64,000 nucleotides of DNA, taken from NCBI GenBank assembly GCA_949126835.1, contig OX421495.1, positions 20,303,079-20,367,078 of the forward strand, given 5' to 3'. Each line of letters starts with the position of its first letter. The stretch's first letter is position 1. Source of the DNA: Anisus vortex. Its lineage: Eukaryota > Mollusca > Gastropoda > Planorbidae. Below, piece after piece: positions 1-41,419 of the stretch. The notes beneath the pieces are model-generated. The model was not told the origin of the DNA and ran no database searches. It was given only the letters and a program-made list of their open reading frames with translations. Position numbers and translations under genes: made by a program.

Positions 1-95
1 TTGTATAGATAGTGAAGACAATTTTTTAAGATTCAAATGCCTTAGCGTATACATAGCATGCAGTTCATTGATAGTCACTCTATCTGTCACTATAG

Positions 96-29867
<29,772 letters not shown>

Positions 29868-29895
29868 AAGAGTTATCCTTATTTAAAACTTTAAA

Positions 29896-29901
29896 AATAA
29901 A
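29896..29901 (+). terminator. Candidate polyadenylation signal AATAAA
   Basis: The first AATAAA after the stop codon, 29 bases downstream. The region is AT-rich, so chance occurrence is possible. Confidence 0.5.
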
Positions 29902-29902
29902 A

Positions 29903-31889
29903 CGCTTATTAAATAGTTTTATTAAAGCAAGTTACCTACTAAGCCCTCATCATCTTTCAAGTATTTCAACTGGATTGCTGTTAATAATTTTTTCTAAGAA
30001 TTTATTACTATAAATAAAGGAATATTTTGCTTATTTTGACACTTAACTTATAAATAAGAACTTTAACTTATCAAATATCAATTCTCAAAGTAAGAGAAGG
30101 ATCTTTTGAAGTCATATTTCCTGATTTTTTGTCAGCTATAAGAAGTCATTTTTCCATTATTTTAGTTTCGTTTATATAATTCTATTATTTTATGTTCTTA
30201 GTCTGGATGAATTATTTGAGAGGCCACAAGAAAATATTTTCTAGAAGTACCAGAAAAAAATTAAAAGGACTAACAATTATAAAATCCACAATAAAACAAT
30301 TACAAACCTACCATTATAAGCATTCCTCTTTATGTGTTAGCACTTGCAGGTGTTATGGTTAAACAATACGTTACCAGAAGAATGCAAATATTTTTTTAAC
30401 ATTAAAACATTCCTATCCAGTATGTTCTTTAGTCTTTTGGGCCATTGTGGTGCCCTAGAAGGCATGCAAACTATATGCTTCCAATATGACAGCAACAGAT
30501 AAAATAAGCCTAATTTAAAACTATATGTTCAGCGGTGAAGTTTATAAGAAAGGACACTTACTGAAGTGTGTATTAAACTAAAAATTCTGGTGACACTAAC
30601 TGAACAATAATAAGATAAAAATGTATGTTTATAACATATTAAATTCAGTTTAAGTCAAAGTCCATCGTTATATTGCAATAAAAAAAAATTCAATAAAATT
30701 GGTTACAATTTGGCAAGCAATAAATATTTTTACAAAATTGTTCTGTTGATTTTCAATGGCACAATTTGATTTTTTTATTATTAGCAGCATCATTTATGAA
30801 ATAGTCTGTTATTTAATTTAATTTCCTTTTTTCATGTTTTAGTTATTAAAAAATGTGTCTAAATTTTTTAAAGTTCCATTTACTTCATGCAAATTATATG
30901 CTGAAATTATTGTACATTGTAAAATAAATTACAAAATGTGTAAATATATGTACAAAAAAAATAATAATTCATTTATATATAAACTGTTTTATTTTTAACA
31001 ACATTATCTATGACTTTAATAATAAAAATAATTTGTGCCATTTCTAAATATAGATCTTTGTTGTTTTTAAAATAGATAGTTTGTCATGATATTGAATCTT
31101 GTCTTCATTCATGATCATCATTTAAAAATTAACTGCTTTTACTTCTTGACTCGATTTTATTAAGTTTACAGACGTGCCTACTCAGAAGATTATTACGTCC
31201 ACTAGGTCCCCAAACTCCTGCCGAGCGGCAAGGATTGATCGGGGCAGGGATAGAACTCGTTGTTTGTTGACAGTTTGGTGAATTAACTGCAGTACCAGCA
31301 GCCGGCCTCTTAGTTCTTTATTCAAGTCTTACAACTTTGGAAATCTGCTGAAGATAATACATTTGTTTCCCTTGTGTTATACAGATAAAATGAAGGAAAT
31401 AGACAATATTCTTTTTGAAAACCTTTAAATAATCAAGCAAGGTGTATTCTAACTATGATCACACCCCTGACAATTAAATATAACTATAGAGAGAAATGTT
31501 TTCATCATCCAAGATGACAAAAGATTCTTATAATTGTGCTATTAGTTGGACCTATATCCCTTTTTTTTAATACTATATATTTAATGCATAATGCTTTTAA
31601 AATGTTTATATCATAACTAAACACTCTTGTAACGAGTAGAGTCTATTAAATATTTGTTTATAATAAAATATAAAACAATGTAGAAATGGAATATATTATA
31701 TAGTAACTTAAAATTCGTTTTAAAAGGACAGTGCGTCTCTGTGAAGGAACATTATTATTGTTTTTTTTTAATGCTAATTTGCTTTACCGTTCTAGGATAA
31801 GATAACTGACAGTTTTCCGTATTTGTCTTTGTATTATTGTGGTTGTTTCCCTTGTGCTGGAAACTCTCATCCAAATCCTTGTTGTAGAC
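29903..31889. other. AT-rich intergenic stretch
   Basis: No gene seen. Probably includes 3' UTR sequence of the upstream gene. One tRNA-like SINE candidate lies at 31195-31312. Confidence 0.6.
31195..31312 (-). mobile_element. Candidate tRNA-derived SINE fragment of another family
   Basis: A GC-rich island in AT-rich DNA. The reverse complement has GCCGGCTGCTGGTACTGCAG near an A-box position and a B-box-like ACGAGTTCTATCCC. It lacks the body motif of the main SINE family. Confidence 0.35.
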
Positions 31890-31980
31890 CAGTGGTTCCC
31901 AACCTTTTAAATGCTGCAACCCATTTATACAGCTTTTCACGTTATGGCGACCCGCAACCAAAAACTTTTTTCGTCGCTAC

Positions 31981-34900
31981 CTTATAACTGTAATGTGCTA
32001 CTGTTATAAAATGTAATGTAAATATCTCTTATAACTGTAATGTGCTACTGTTATAAAATGTAATGTAAATATCTCTTATAACTGTAATGTGCTACTGTTA
32101 TAAAATGTAATGTAAATATCTCATATAACTGTAATGTGCTACTGTTATAAAATGTAATGTAAATATCTCTTATAACTGTAATGTGCTACTGTTATAAAAT
32201 GTAATGTAAATATCTCATATAACTGTAATGTGCTACTGTTATAAAATGTAATGTAAATATCTCTTATAACTGTAATGTGCTACTGTTATAAAATGTAATG
32301 TAAATATCTCTTATAACTGTAATGTGCTACTGTTATAAAATGTAATGTAAATATCTCTTATAACTGTAATGTGCTACTGTTATAAAATGTAATGTAAATA
32401 TCTCATATAACTGTAATGTGCTACTGTTATAAAATGTAATGTGAATATCTCTTATAACTGTAATGTGCTACTGTTATAAAATGTAATGTAAATATCTCAT
32501 ATAACTGTAATGTGCTACTGTTATAAAATGTAATGTAAATATCTCTTATAACTGTAATGTGCTACTGTTATAAAATGTAATGTAAATATCTCATATAACT
32601 GTAATGTGCTACTGTTATAAAATGTAATGTGAATATCTCTTATAACTGTAATGTGCTACTGTTATAAAATGTAGTGTAAATATCTCATATAACTGTAATG
32701 TGCTACTGTTACAAAATGTAATGTAAATATCTCATATAACTGTAATGTGCTACTGTTATAAAATGTAATGTAAATATCTCATATAACTGTAATGTGCTAC
32801 TGTTATAAAATGTAATGTGAATATCTCTTATAACTGTAATGTGCTACTGTTATAAAATGTAGTGTAAATATCTCATATAACTGTAATGTGCTACTGTTAC
32901 AAAATGTAATGTAAATATCTCATATAACTGTAATGTGCTACTGTTACAAAATGTAATGTAAATATCTCATATAACTGTAATGTGCTACTTTTATAAAATG
33001 TAATGTAAATATCTCATATAACTGTAATGTGCTACTGTTACAAAATGTAATGTAAATATCTCATATAACTGTAATGTGCTACTGTTACAAAATGTAGTGT
33101 AAATATCTCATATAACTGTAATGTGCTACTGTTACAAAATGTAATGTAAATATCTCATATAACTGTAATGTGCTACTGTTACAAAATGTAATTTAAATAT
33201 CTCATATAACTGTAATGTGCTACTGTTACAAAATGTAATTTAAATATCTCATATAACTGTAATGTGCTACTGTTACAAAATGTAATATAAATATCTCATA
33301 TAACTGTAATGTGCTACTTTTATAAAATGTAATGTAAATATCTCAGGTAACTGTAATGTGCTACTGTTACAAAATGTAATTTAAATATCTCATATAACTG
33401 TAATGTGCTACTGTTACAAAATGTAATGTAAATATCTCATATAACTGTAATGTGCTACTGTTACAAAATGTAATGTAAATATCTCATATAACTGTAATGT
33501 GCTACTGTTATAAAATGTAATGTAAATATCTCTTATAACTGTAATGTCCTACTGTTATATAATGTAATGTGAATATCTCTTATAACTGTAATGTCCTACT
33601 GTTATATAATGTAATGTGAATATCTCTTATAACTGTAATGTCCTACTGTTACATAATGTAATGTGAATTTCTCAGGTAACTGTAATGTGTTACTGTTACA
33701 AAATGTAATGTGAATATCTAATATAACTGTAATGTGCTACTTTTATAAAATGTAATGTAAATATCTCTTATAACTGTAATGTCCTACTGTTATATAATGT
33801 AATGTGAATATCTCAGGTAACTGTAATGTGTTACTGTTACAAAATGTAATGTGAATATCTAATATAACTGTAATGTGCTACTTTTATAAAATGTAATGTA
33901 AATATCTCATATAACTGTAATGTGCTACTGTTACAAAATGTAATGTGAATATCTAATATAACTGTAATGTGCTACTTTTATAAAATGTAATGTAAATATC
34001 TCTTATAACTGTAATGTGCTACTGTTACAAAATGTAATGTGAATATCTAATATAACTTTAATGTGCTACTTTTATCAAATGTAATGTGAATATCTAATAT
34101 AACTGTAATGTGCTACTTTTATAAAATGTAATGTAAATATCTCATATAACTGTAATGTGCTACTGTTACAAAATGTAATGTGAATATCTAATATAACTGT
34201 AATGTGCTACTGTTACAAAATGTAATGTGAATATCTCTTATAACTGTAATGTGCTACTGTTACAAAATGTAATGTAAATATCTCATATAACTGTAATGTG
34301 CTACTGTTACAAAATGTAATGTAAATATCTCATATAACTGTAATGTGCTACTGTTATAAAATGTAACGTAAATAACTCATATTACTGTAATGTGCTACTG
34401 TTATAAAATGTAGTGTAAATAACTCATACAACTGTAATGTGCTAATATTATAAAATGGAATGTAAATAACTCATATAACTGTAATGTGCTACTGTTACAA
34501 AATGTAATGTAAATATCTCATATAACTGTAATGTGCTACTTTTATAAAATGTAATTTAAATATCTCATATAACTGTAATGTGCTACTGATACAAAATGTA
34601 ATGTGAATATCTAATATAACTGTAATGTGCTACTTTTATAAAATGTAATGTAAATATCTCATATAACTGTAATGTGCTACTGTTACAAAATGTAATGTGA
34701 ATATCTAATATAACTGTAATGTGCTACTGTTACAAAATGTAATGTAAATAACTCATATAACTGTAATGTGCTACTGTTACAAAATGTAATGTAAATATCT
34801 CATATAACTGTAATGTGCTACTGTTACAAAATGTAATGTAAATATCTCTTATAACTGTAATGTGCTACTGTTACAAAATGTAATGTAAATATCTCTTATA

Positions 34901-35170
34901 ACTGTAATGTGCTACTGTTACAAAATGTAATGTAAATATCTCATATAACTGTAATGTGCTACTGTTACAAAATGTAATGTAAATATCTCATATAACTGTA
35001 ATGTGCTACTGTTATAAAATGTAATGTAAAAAACTCATATTACTGTAATGTGCTACTGTTATAAAATGTAGTGTAAATAACTCATACAACTGTAATGTGC
35101 TACTGTTATAAAATGTAATGTAAATATCTCATATAACTGTAATGTGCTACTGTTATAAAATGTAATATCT
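31981..35170 (+). repeat. 47-bp satellite array, about 68 copies, inside the SPIN-like element
   Basis: The unit contains ATAACTGTAATGTGCTACTG and AAAATGTAATGTAAATATCT and repeats every 47 bp for 3190 bases. Variants are TATAAAAT or TACAAAAT, and CTCTT, CTCAT or CTAAT at the joint. The first unit continues without break from the transposon left end, and the last runs into the next transposon block, so the array is an in-place amplification of transposon sequence. Confidence 0.97.
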
Positions 35171-35288
35171 TATTTGCAGGATGTATTTTCAGTGTTACAA
35201 ATTGAATATAATTAAAGCGCAGTGATTAATCACAAAAATCCATTTGAAATTATATATTGTGAATTATGTGTTTCTAATTACAACACAA

Positions 35289-35770
35289 AAAGATACAAAA
35301 ATTAAACTGTTCAACTCTAATGTTAAGTCAGTCCTGTTGTATGGCGCGGAAACTTGGAGAATGACAAAAGCTACCACTGGCAAAGTCCAAACCTTCATCA
35401 ACAGCTGCCTCAGAAGGATACTCCAGATCCGCTGGCCTGACACCATAAACAATACCGACCTCTGGCAAAGAACCTGCCAACGCCCTATAGAAGAGGATAT
35501 CAGAAGAAGAAGATGGGGTTGGATAGGGCACACCCTGCGCAAGCCGCCAACCAACATCACCAGACAGGCACTCAAGTGGAACCCGCAAGGAAAGCGGAAA
35601 AGGGGCCGCCCAAGGAATACCTGGCGACGCGACCTTGAGTCAGACACAGAAAAGATGGGGTACAGCTGGACTCAATTGGAGAGAATGGCCCAGGACAGTG
35701 GACTCTGGAGATCTGTGGTTGGCGGCCCATACCCCAGCTGGGGTGACGGGCAATGATGATGATGATGATG
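35289..35770 (+). mobile_element. LINE 3' fragment with perfect 13-bp target duplication
   Basis: AATTACAACACAA occurs at 35276-35288 and again at 35771-35783. Between them the frame reads SVLLYGAETWRMTKATTGKV, LRRILQIRWPDTINN, RRRRWGWIGHTLRKPP, GKRKRGRPRNTWRRDLESDT and ends GGPYPSWGDGQ-stop at about 35756. A GATGATGATGATG tail follows. This is the C-terminus of an endonuclease/reverse-transcriptase LINE, 5'-truncated, inserted into the SPIN-like element. Confidence 0.92.
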
Positions 35771-35965
35771 AATTACAACACAACGCCAGTACTAAGATTG
35801 AGATTGCGTCTTTCTCAAAGATGTTGGAGATGGAAGAAGAAGGCGCAACACAGTCTCAGACAGAATAGTATATGACTACATACACTTGATCTTGAATTTT
35901 GTAATTGGCATTGTAGAGAAATTAGTTGTTAATACATTAAATGAACTTCTCTTGTGTTGTCTCAG

Positions 35966-36066
35966 GAACATCTTCAAATTTGACTTCGCATGACCGTCTT
36001 TCAAGTGCAAATCAAGTGTCGGATAAATTTGTAAGGTACGAAGAAATTTCGTCTGCAAGCATGTGA
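35966..36066 (+). other. Possible alternative terminal exon (weak)
   Basis: CTTGTGTTGTCTCAG|GA is a good acceptor. Joined to the phase-1 end of exon 15 it would read RTSSNLTSHDRLSSANQVSD, then KFVRYEEISSASM and TGA. The composition suits the gene's tail, but it sits inside the transposon composite 6 kb beyond a plausible last exon. Confidence 0.2.
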
Positions 36067-36570
36067 AAATGTTTTTTTCACAAAAATTATTTACGTAAAA
36101 ATCATTATCGTAATCCTTTTATCTGGTTTAATATCATGTTCCTCAAAGAAAGCAGATAAGTTAAGCAACATGTACATTTTATGTACATCCAATTTTTTAT
36201 GCCAAAGCTAAAGTTTTATTTGGAATTATCCGATAAAAAAAAAAATTAAGGTTTGTTACAAAAATTAGCTAGTCCTTGCAGTGAAAAAGTGTACTTATTT
36301 AAAGATTTCAAAGATGTCAACAAAGTAAGTTATTTTCTGCAGTTCACTTTTATCACCATAAAGTGCTTTGAACTGCGATCTTGCTTTCTGATTTTAAAGT
36401 TAAAAAGTTTTGAGTTCATCACGAAGCTCAAAACACGTTTTTTTTTTATTTTTCCTCTTGACAACCATCTGACTTTAGTGTTATTTCGTAGTTCGGCACA
36501 TCCGACTGTTTTTATTCTGTGCTCGTATGTGGATGTATCTGTATGTAGACTGATAAAATATGTATTTTCC

Positions 36571-36607
36571 AGGTGATCTTAGGCGACCCCCATGAAATGG
36601 TTCTTTG
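36571..36607. mobile_element. Truncated second copy of the SPIN-like right end
   Basis: TTAGGCGACCCCCATGAAAT matches 37892-37911 almost exactly, but the terminal GGGGTCGCGACC palindrome is missing. It implies either two overlapping SPIN-like insertions or an internal duplication. Confidence 0.65.
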
Positions 36608-36740
36608 ACCCATTAAGATTTGACATATAATGTTGGTATATTATTAAAACCACATTCTTTTAATTTCTTTAAAAAAAATTCAAGGTGAGGTAGCCCGATA
36701 TTTTAAACAAGAAAACCATAAAAACGAAGTTTTTATTATA

Positions 36741-37176
36741 CTCCCTTTATTTGCAAACTAAGTTTACCATCATGTAATTAAATAATTGATAGACTACTGC
36801 AATTGAAACGCACAGAAAAAATATATGTGTCGCAAATCTCAAAAATATCTCCATACTCAGTATGAATTGTTCTAAAAATAATCTTAGCGCATATTTTTTT
36901 TTCTAGCTTTGCGCCGAAAAAGTATAAAAAGTTTCACAGGCATTTTTAACGCGAAATCAAAATATTTCTTATACTTTACTTTTAAGAAATGAATATTGTC
37001 ATAAGTGTAGTATTATTAAGTTGTTTTAACTGAAAATTTGATAGGATGTATTGTTAGGCGCCACAAATTTGCTGTCCAAATTTCAGCTCGATCGAACTAC
37101 GGGAAGTGGTCGAAAAATCGAAGCCAATTTTTGCACCATTGATGATTGCAGACATTGCAACTTAAAATAAAGGGAG
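36741..37176. mobile_element. TA-flanked mariner-like MITE (436 bp)
   Basis: CTCCCTTTATTT at 36741 is inverted exactly as AAATAAAGGGAG ending at 37176, with TA on both sides (36739-36740 and 37177-37178). TA target duplications are the Tc1/mariner hallmark. No transposase. Confidence 0.75.
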
Positions 37177-37561
37177 TAAAAAAAAAGTCTTACTAAATCT
37201 AATCAAGGGAGATAATAGTCCCGATTTTTAGTCTCTAATGCAATGATTTTAGTAAACAATTTTTTTTACTATACAATTTGCATTTTTTTAAATATTGTAT
37301 ATGCGTATACCAGTACCGGTACTCAACTTGATAAAAATACGTAAAATGAACAATCAATTAATTAATGTTTCTGCATTATAAACGTAATTTTTAAAACATC
37401 TATTTAGCTACTAACTTGTTTTCATTAGTACGCATTTACTTCTTTCAATAATATATATATGTCTATATTGATATTGTTAGAACAATTTTTTGAAAAGCCT
37501 TATTCTTAAGGTTTGAAGACAGTAAAGAAAAGATGAATAGACTGGACGCTAGTCTTTAGAC

Positions 37562-37729
37562 CAGGGAACGGCAACCTACGGCAAGCGTGCAAGTCTTGTT
37601 AGACAAAAATATTTTTATTAGAAATAGTTCTATAAGTTCTAAGGCAGGGTGACTTTTAGGCTGTTGGCACGCTGAATGAATTAGAAATCCCACTTCGGCA
37701 CAATATTACGAAAAGGTTGCCATTCCCTG
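37562..37729. mobile_element. hAT MITE, copy 4 of the family (168 bp)
   Basis: The left end is CAGGGAACGGCAACC; the right end GGTTGCCATTCCCTG is its near-perfect inverse. Flanks CTTTAGAC (37554-37561) and GTTAAGAC (37730-37737) match at 6 of 8. It is an internal-deletion derivative of the elements at 9800 and 38738: only about 50-110 bases of each end remain. Confidence 0.85.
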
Positions 37730-38077
37730 GTTAAGACTAAAGAGTGTTGGTGCCAGGACACATCCCTGTTTGACCCGCTACACACTGGGGAGTGTTCTGA
37801 GTTTGCGCCATCGAATAGTACAGTGCTGTACATGTTGTTGTGGAACGATCTAAATAAGATCATCAAAAATAAGTGTTTTCCGAGGGTCCTTGGCGACCCC
37901 CATGAAATGGCCGTTCGACCCCCAAAGGGGTCGCGACCCACAGGTTGGGGACCGCTGTAGTTGTAGACAGTAACAGATTCGTTTAAATTGCTACCGTTAA
38001 ATTACCGACACATTTTTTTTTGTATTTGCATTATAAATAGTTAATTTAGTATCACCGTCAAAGCAATTTTATCTATA

Positions 38078-38318
38078 GGGCCGGTGATGCAGCGTTCACA
38101 AGTTTCTTTTCCCCACGCAATACTATTGGATTGTGTGGGCAGCACACTACCCAGCCGCATTTGCTTTGCCCCAACTAAAGTTAAGTATACCTATCAGAGT
38201 TGGGTAGAGTCAGGGACAACCTCCAGACCCGGGAACAAATCCTATCCTTCATTAGGATTCGAAACAGGGACTTTCGGTACGCCAATTGAGCGCGCTGCCG
38301 GCTAGTCCACCGATTGCC
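38078..38318 (-). mobile_element. tRNA-derived SINE copy, reverse orientation
   Basis: Reads, in reverse, B-box-like TTTCGAATCCTAATGAAGG, then the GGGACAACCT body and a GTGTGGGCAGCACA variant. It ends with CCGGCGCGCTCAA at the tRNA-like head. Confidence 0.75.
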
Positions 38319-38737
38319 AAGCATAATAAAACAAAAAGCCAAAAAAAAAAATCCATAGTTTTTGTTGGAGTTCCTTTCAAGAATTTTAAAAGATCTATAA
38401 ACTGTATCTTAGCTTGTTTGTTTAATCCAGTGGTGTGCATCATGTTTCGTCATAGAGTCATTTATAAGAATTGTGTTACAGCTTTAAGGAGCCGAACATT
38501 CTAAAACATTTATTTACATTATAAATACAAGGAAGCAATAAACTATCATTAGAAACTCTTCCGCGAGAGGTACCTTTTTTTGTGCCGAGTGGGTCCCCTG
38601 TGGCACTCCTAAAGTTTAATCGTTTATGATTTGTTAGTGTAGGATATTTTCATAAGTTTGTCTTTCTTTGTTGTTATTGTTTAATCAGGTTTGAAATGAT
38701 AAGATCTATAACCCTCATCTAACTGGGCGAATCAGGC

Positions 38738-40939
38738 CAGGGGTCGGCAACCTAAGGCACGCTTGCCAAAACTCGGCACGCAGAGTGAATTTCAGTGGCA
38801 CGAGAGAGACCTCCAAGAGGTTTTTTTTTTTATTGATAAAAAACAACAACAACATTTTCAGGTTCTGAATGAGGAAAACTGTCTATTGAAGTCGATGTTT
38901 CTCAATGACATAGCGACATATTTAAATGGGTTGAACTTGCATTTACATGGACCACTCGAATGGATTTGCATTAAAACTGGACATAAGTTATCTTGCCGTG
39001 AAATAAATTTCAAAAGATTTAACTACATGTACATCCCCATATTAATACATAGCCTATATTAACCCTTACAGTCCCGGGCGCGTATATAGCGGAACTGAAG
39101 GCAGCATAGATAGAAGTAGGTCGGTACGGGAAGGGTTAAGATATGTAGTTCGGCTTTTTCAGAAGTACATCGAAGCACTCAAAGCGGAGTTTCCTAATCA
39201 AAGGCAAGACTTTCAAATTGATGGACGCATTTTTTTTCTATCCATATAAAACCTAACTGGTTTGATATTACTACAACCTTCTTGGATGTAGATCTTTTTT
39301 AAGTGGAGGGATTTTAGCAATTTTAAAATGCAGCAAGTTGAATTTTAAAAAATATGAAAACATCCAGAGGTGCACATTTGCGGAAAAATCTTGAAATAAG
39401 CTTCCTATAAAAGCCATCCGCTGTTCTCAACTGCTAGGGATTATCTCTTTTACTTTCAGCGTTTTGTTCAACTTACACTTGTGAACAGATTTTATCGCAC
39501 ATGAAAGCTGTTTTAAGCATACAAAGAGGTCATTTGACTACACTTGACCGCTCGTGAAATTTATATAGACTAATTACAGATTAATTACATTTAACAGAGT
39601 TTTTATGCTCATCTTCTTTAATTAAACATACATATAAGTAATTCTAAAACAAATTTATTTGAATTATTAATTTAATAAATATTAGAGACCTATTTAATAG
39701 CACTTTCTATAATTATTAATGTTAAACATATAGGATAAACGCATTAAATTGAGAAACCTTAATAAATACAGGAAATGTTTATTTAAAACTATTTAACGTA
39801 GACCTAAATTATTTTAAGGCTGCCGCTATTCGGACCCAGGTCCCTTTAGCATGAAATGGCTATTCGGACCCAGCTTCAGTTAGAATTCCTTAAAACTCAT
39901 AAAAAAACATCAAAAAAGAGGGAAACAAACACAAAATATAGTTGTTTTACCATATATATTATTAGAAGTAGCACAGAAAACACCAAATCTATCCCTATCC
40001 TTTATAACCTAATCGATACTAACTATTACCAAAAATACTACAAAGTCATCCCTAACCTATATAAACTAACAGATACTAACTATTTATCACTAAGTCTATC
40101 GGGTCCGAATAGCCACTTCGTTTATTTTAATCCTCTAATAATCAATTCTTGTACTGAATACCATAATGTTGGCCAAAGAAATAATAATTAGTCAGTAATT
40201 TGTTATATTACAATACATAACTTGTTTGGCACACTATAACATTAAATGTGGAAACTTTTTTTAACTAAAGGGAGATAATTAACCCGTTTTATTTGAGCGA
40301 ATTTTTCTAATGTTTCTTTTTTTTTCTTTTTTTTTTTTAAATAAATGGCTTACAATTTATAACTTTGAAATGATAAAACTATAAAAAGTATGTAAAATAT
40401 TATATAAATATTATGTGACTTAAGAATTTATATGTATATTTTAAAACATTACATTAACTACCCAAATTGTATAATTATGACGTATCAATTCGGCTTAACG
40501 ATAATTCTTTCAAAGTTATTAGAAGAATCAAATCCCCTTTAAAACATCTCGTCCTCGGTTAAACTGAGATCATATTATAATAAATAACATTTGCATGTAT
40601 TAGATGCTCCTCTTGACTAACAAGTGAAAATATTTAGACATTAAATGTGAAAGTTTAGTAATAAAATATTGTATTTGATATAAATGCAAATAAAAAAGAT
40701 GATAATCACAAACAAGTTATTTTTTTTTTATTAAATATAAAAAGCTTTAACGGTTTTCTCTATAAATAATCTCCTTTGTTTTTGGCCTTGGTCTTGCTAC
40801 GGAGTTAAATAAATTGTCTTATAAAAATTATTTTTTTTTAAAGTATAATAGAGCAGGTTTGACTTTTAGGCTGTTGGCACGCTGAATGATTTGGAAATCC
40901 TAGTTTGGCACACTATTAGCAAGAGGTTGCCGACCCCTG
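38738..40939 (+). mobile_element. hAT-like DNA transposon, copy 5 (2.2 kb)
   Basis: The left end is CAGGGGTCGGCAACC; the right end GGTTGCCGACCCCTG is its exact inverse. Flanks AATCAGGC (38730-38737) and AATTAGGC (40940-40947) match at 7 of 8. Transposase remnants on the plus strand are LKSMFLNDIATYLNGLNLHL (from 38886) and YIEALKAEFPNQRQDFQIDG (about 39165-39225). It is the least decayed copy at the termini, and carries a nested MITE at 39818-40121. Confidence 0.9.
39818..40121. mobile_element. MITE with 9-bp target duplication, nested in hAT copy 5 (304 bp)
   Basis: TTATTTTAA is present at 39809-39817 and 40122-40130. Ends contain the inverted sequence GCTATTCGGACCC / GGGTCCGAATAGC. The GGCTATTCGGACCCAG block recurs internally at about 39858. 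A 9-bp duplication is typical of Mutator-like elements; no transposase is present. The insert is absent from hAT copy 2. Confidence 0.75.
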
Positions 40940-41033
40940 AATTAGGCAATCAATTTGAATTATATAGATCTCTTCCACTCAGTGGAACAAAAAATAGACA
41001 GTTCCTTTATACATATTAAAGTTTCCCATCGGA

Positions 41034-41283
41034 ACAAATTGATCCACGGGGGGCGGTGAAGCTGCGTACGGCAGTTTCTGTGGTCACGGCATACTAGGAG
41101 ATTGTGTGGCCAGCACAATGCCCAGCCGCCTTTACTTTATCCCAACTAATGTCAGGTATCAGAGCTGGGTAGACTCAGGGACACCCTCGAGTCCAGGGAA
41201 AAAATCCTGGCCTTCACCAGGATTCGAACCCAGGGCCTTCGGTACGCCAGTCGAACACGCTGCCGGCTCAGCCACCGACTCCC
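41034..41283 (-). mobile_element. tRNA-derived SINE copy, reverse orientation
   Basis: In reverse it shows the tRNA-like head (GAGCCGGCAGCGTG), B box GGGTTCGAATCC, GAGGGTGTCCCTGAGTC and GCTGGCCACACAATC. One of the fullest copies. Confidence 0.88.
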
Positions 41284-41297
41284 ATTTGTATGGGTAT

Positions 41298-41388
41298 TGT
41301 TATGAAACTGTTCAGTTATAATAATCACCTCTCAGTACTATTTTGTTATGAAACTGTTTAGTTATAATAATCACCTCTCAGTACTATT
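41298..41388 (+). repeat. 46-bp tandem duplication
   Basis: Two nearly identical adjacent units containing TATAATAATCACCTCTCAGT, differing by one base (GTTCAGTT versus GTTTAGTT). Confidence 0.9.
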
Positions 41389-41419
41389 TAATTTCATGAT
41401 ACATTGCAATCAATTATGA

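Larger units (their letters stand above)
31890..37957. mobile_element. SPIN-like hAT transposon, composite with nested insertions (6.07 kb)
   Basis: The left end is CAGTGGTTCCCAACC; the right end is GGTTGGGGACCGCTG, preceded by GGGGTCGCGACCCACA. TTGTAGAC stands directly before the left end (31882-31889) and again at 37961-37968, three bases after the right end. The termini, the block after the satellite (35171-35288, with GCAGGATGTATTTTCAGTG and AGTGATTAATCACAAAAA) and the right-end GGCGACCCCCATGAAATGG match what I recall of SPIN/URR1 hAT elements. SPIN is known for horizontal transfer among animals, including a pond snail. Inserted material: 47-bp satellite, LINE, mariner-like MITE and hAT MITE. 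No intact transposase seen. Confidence 0.75.
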
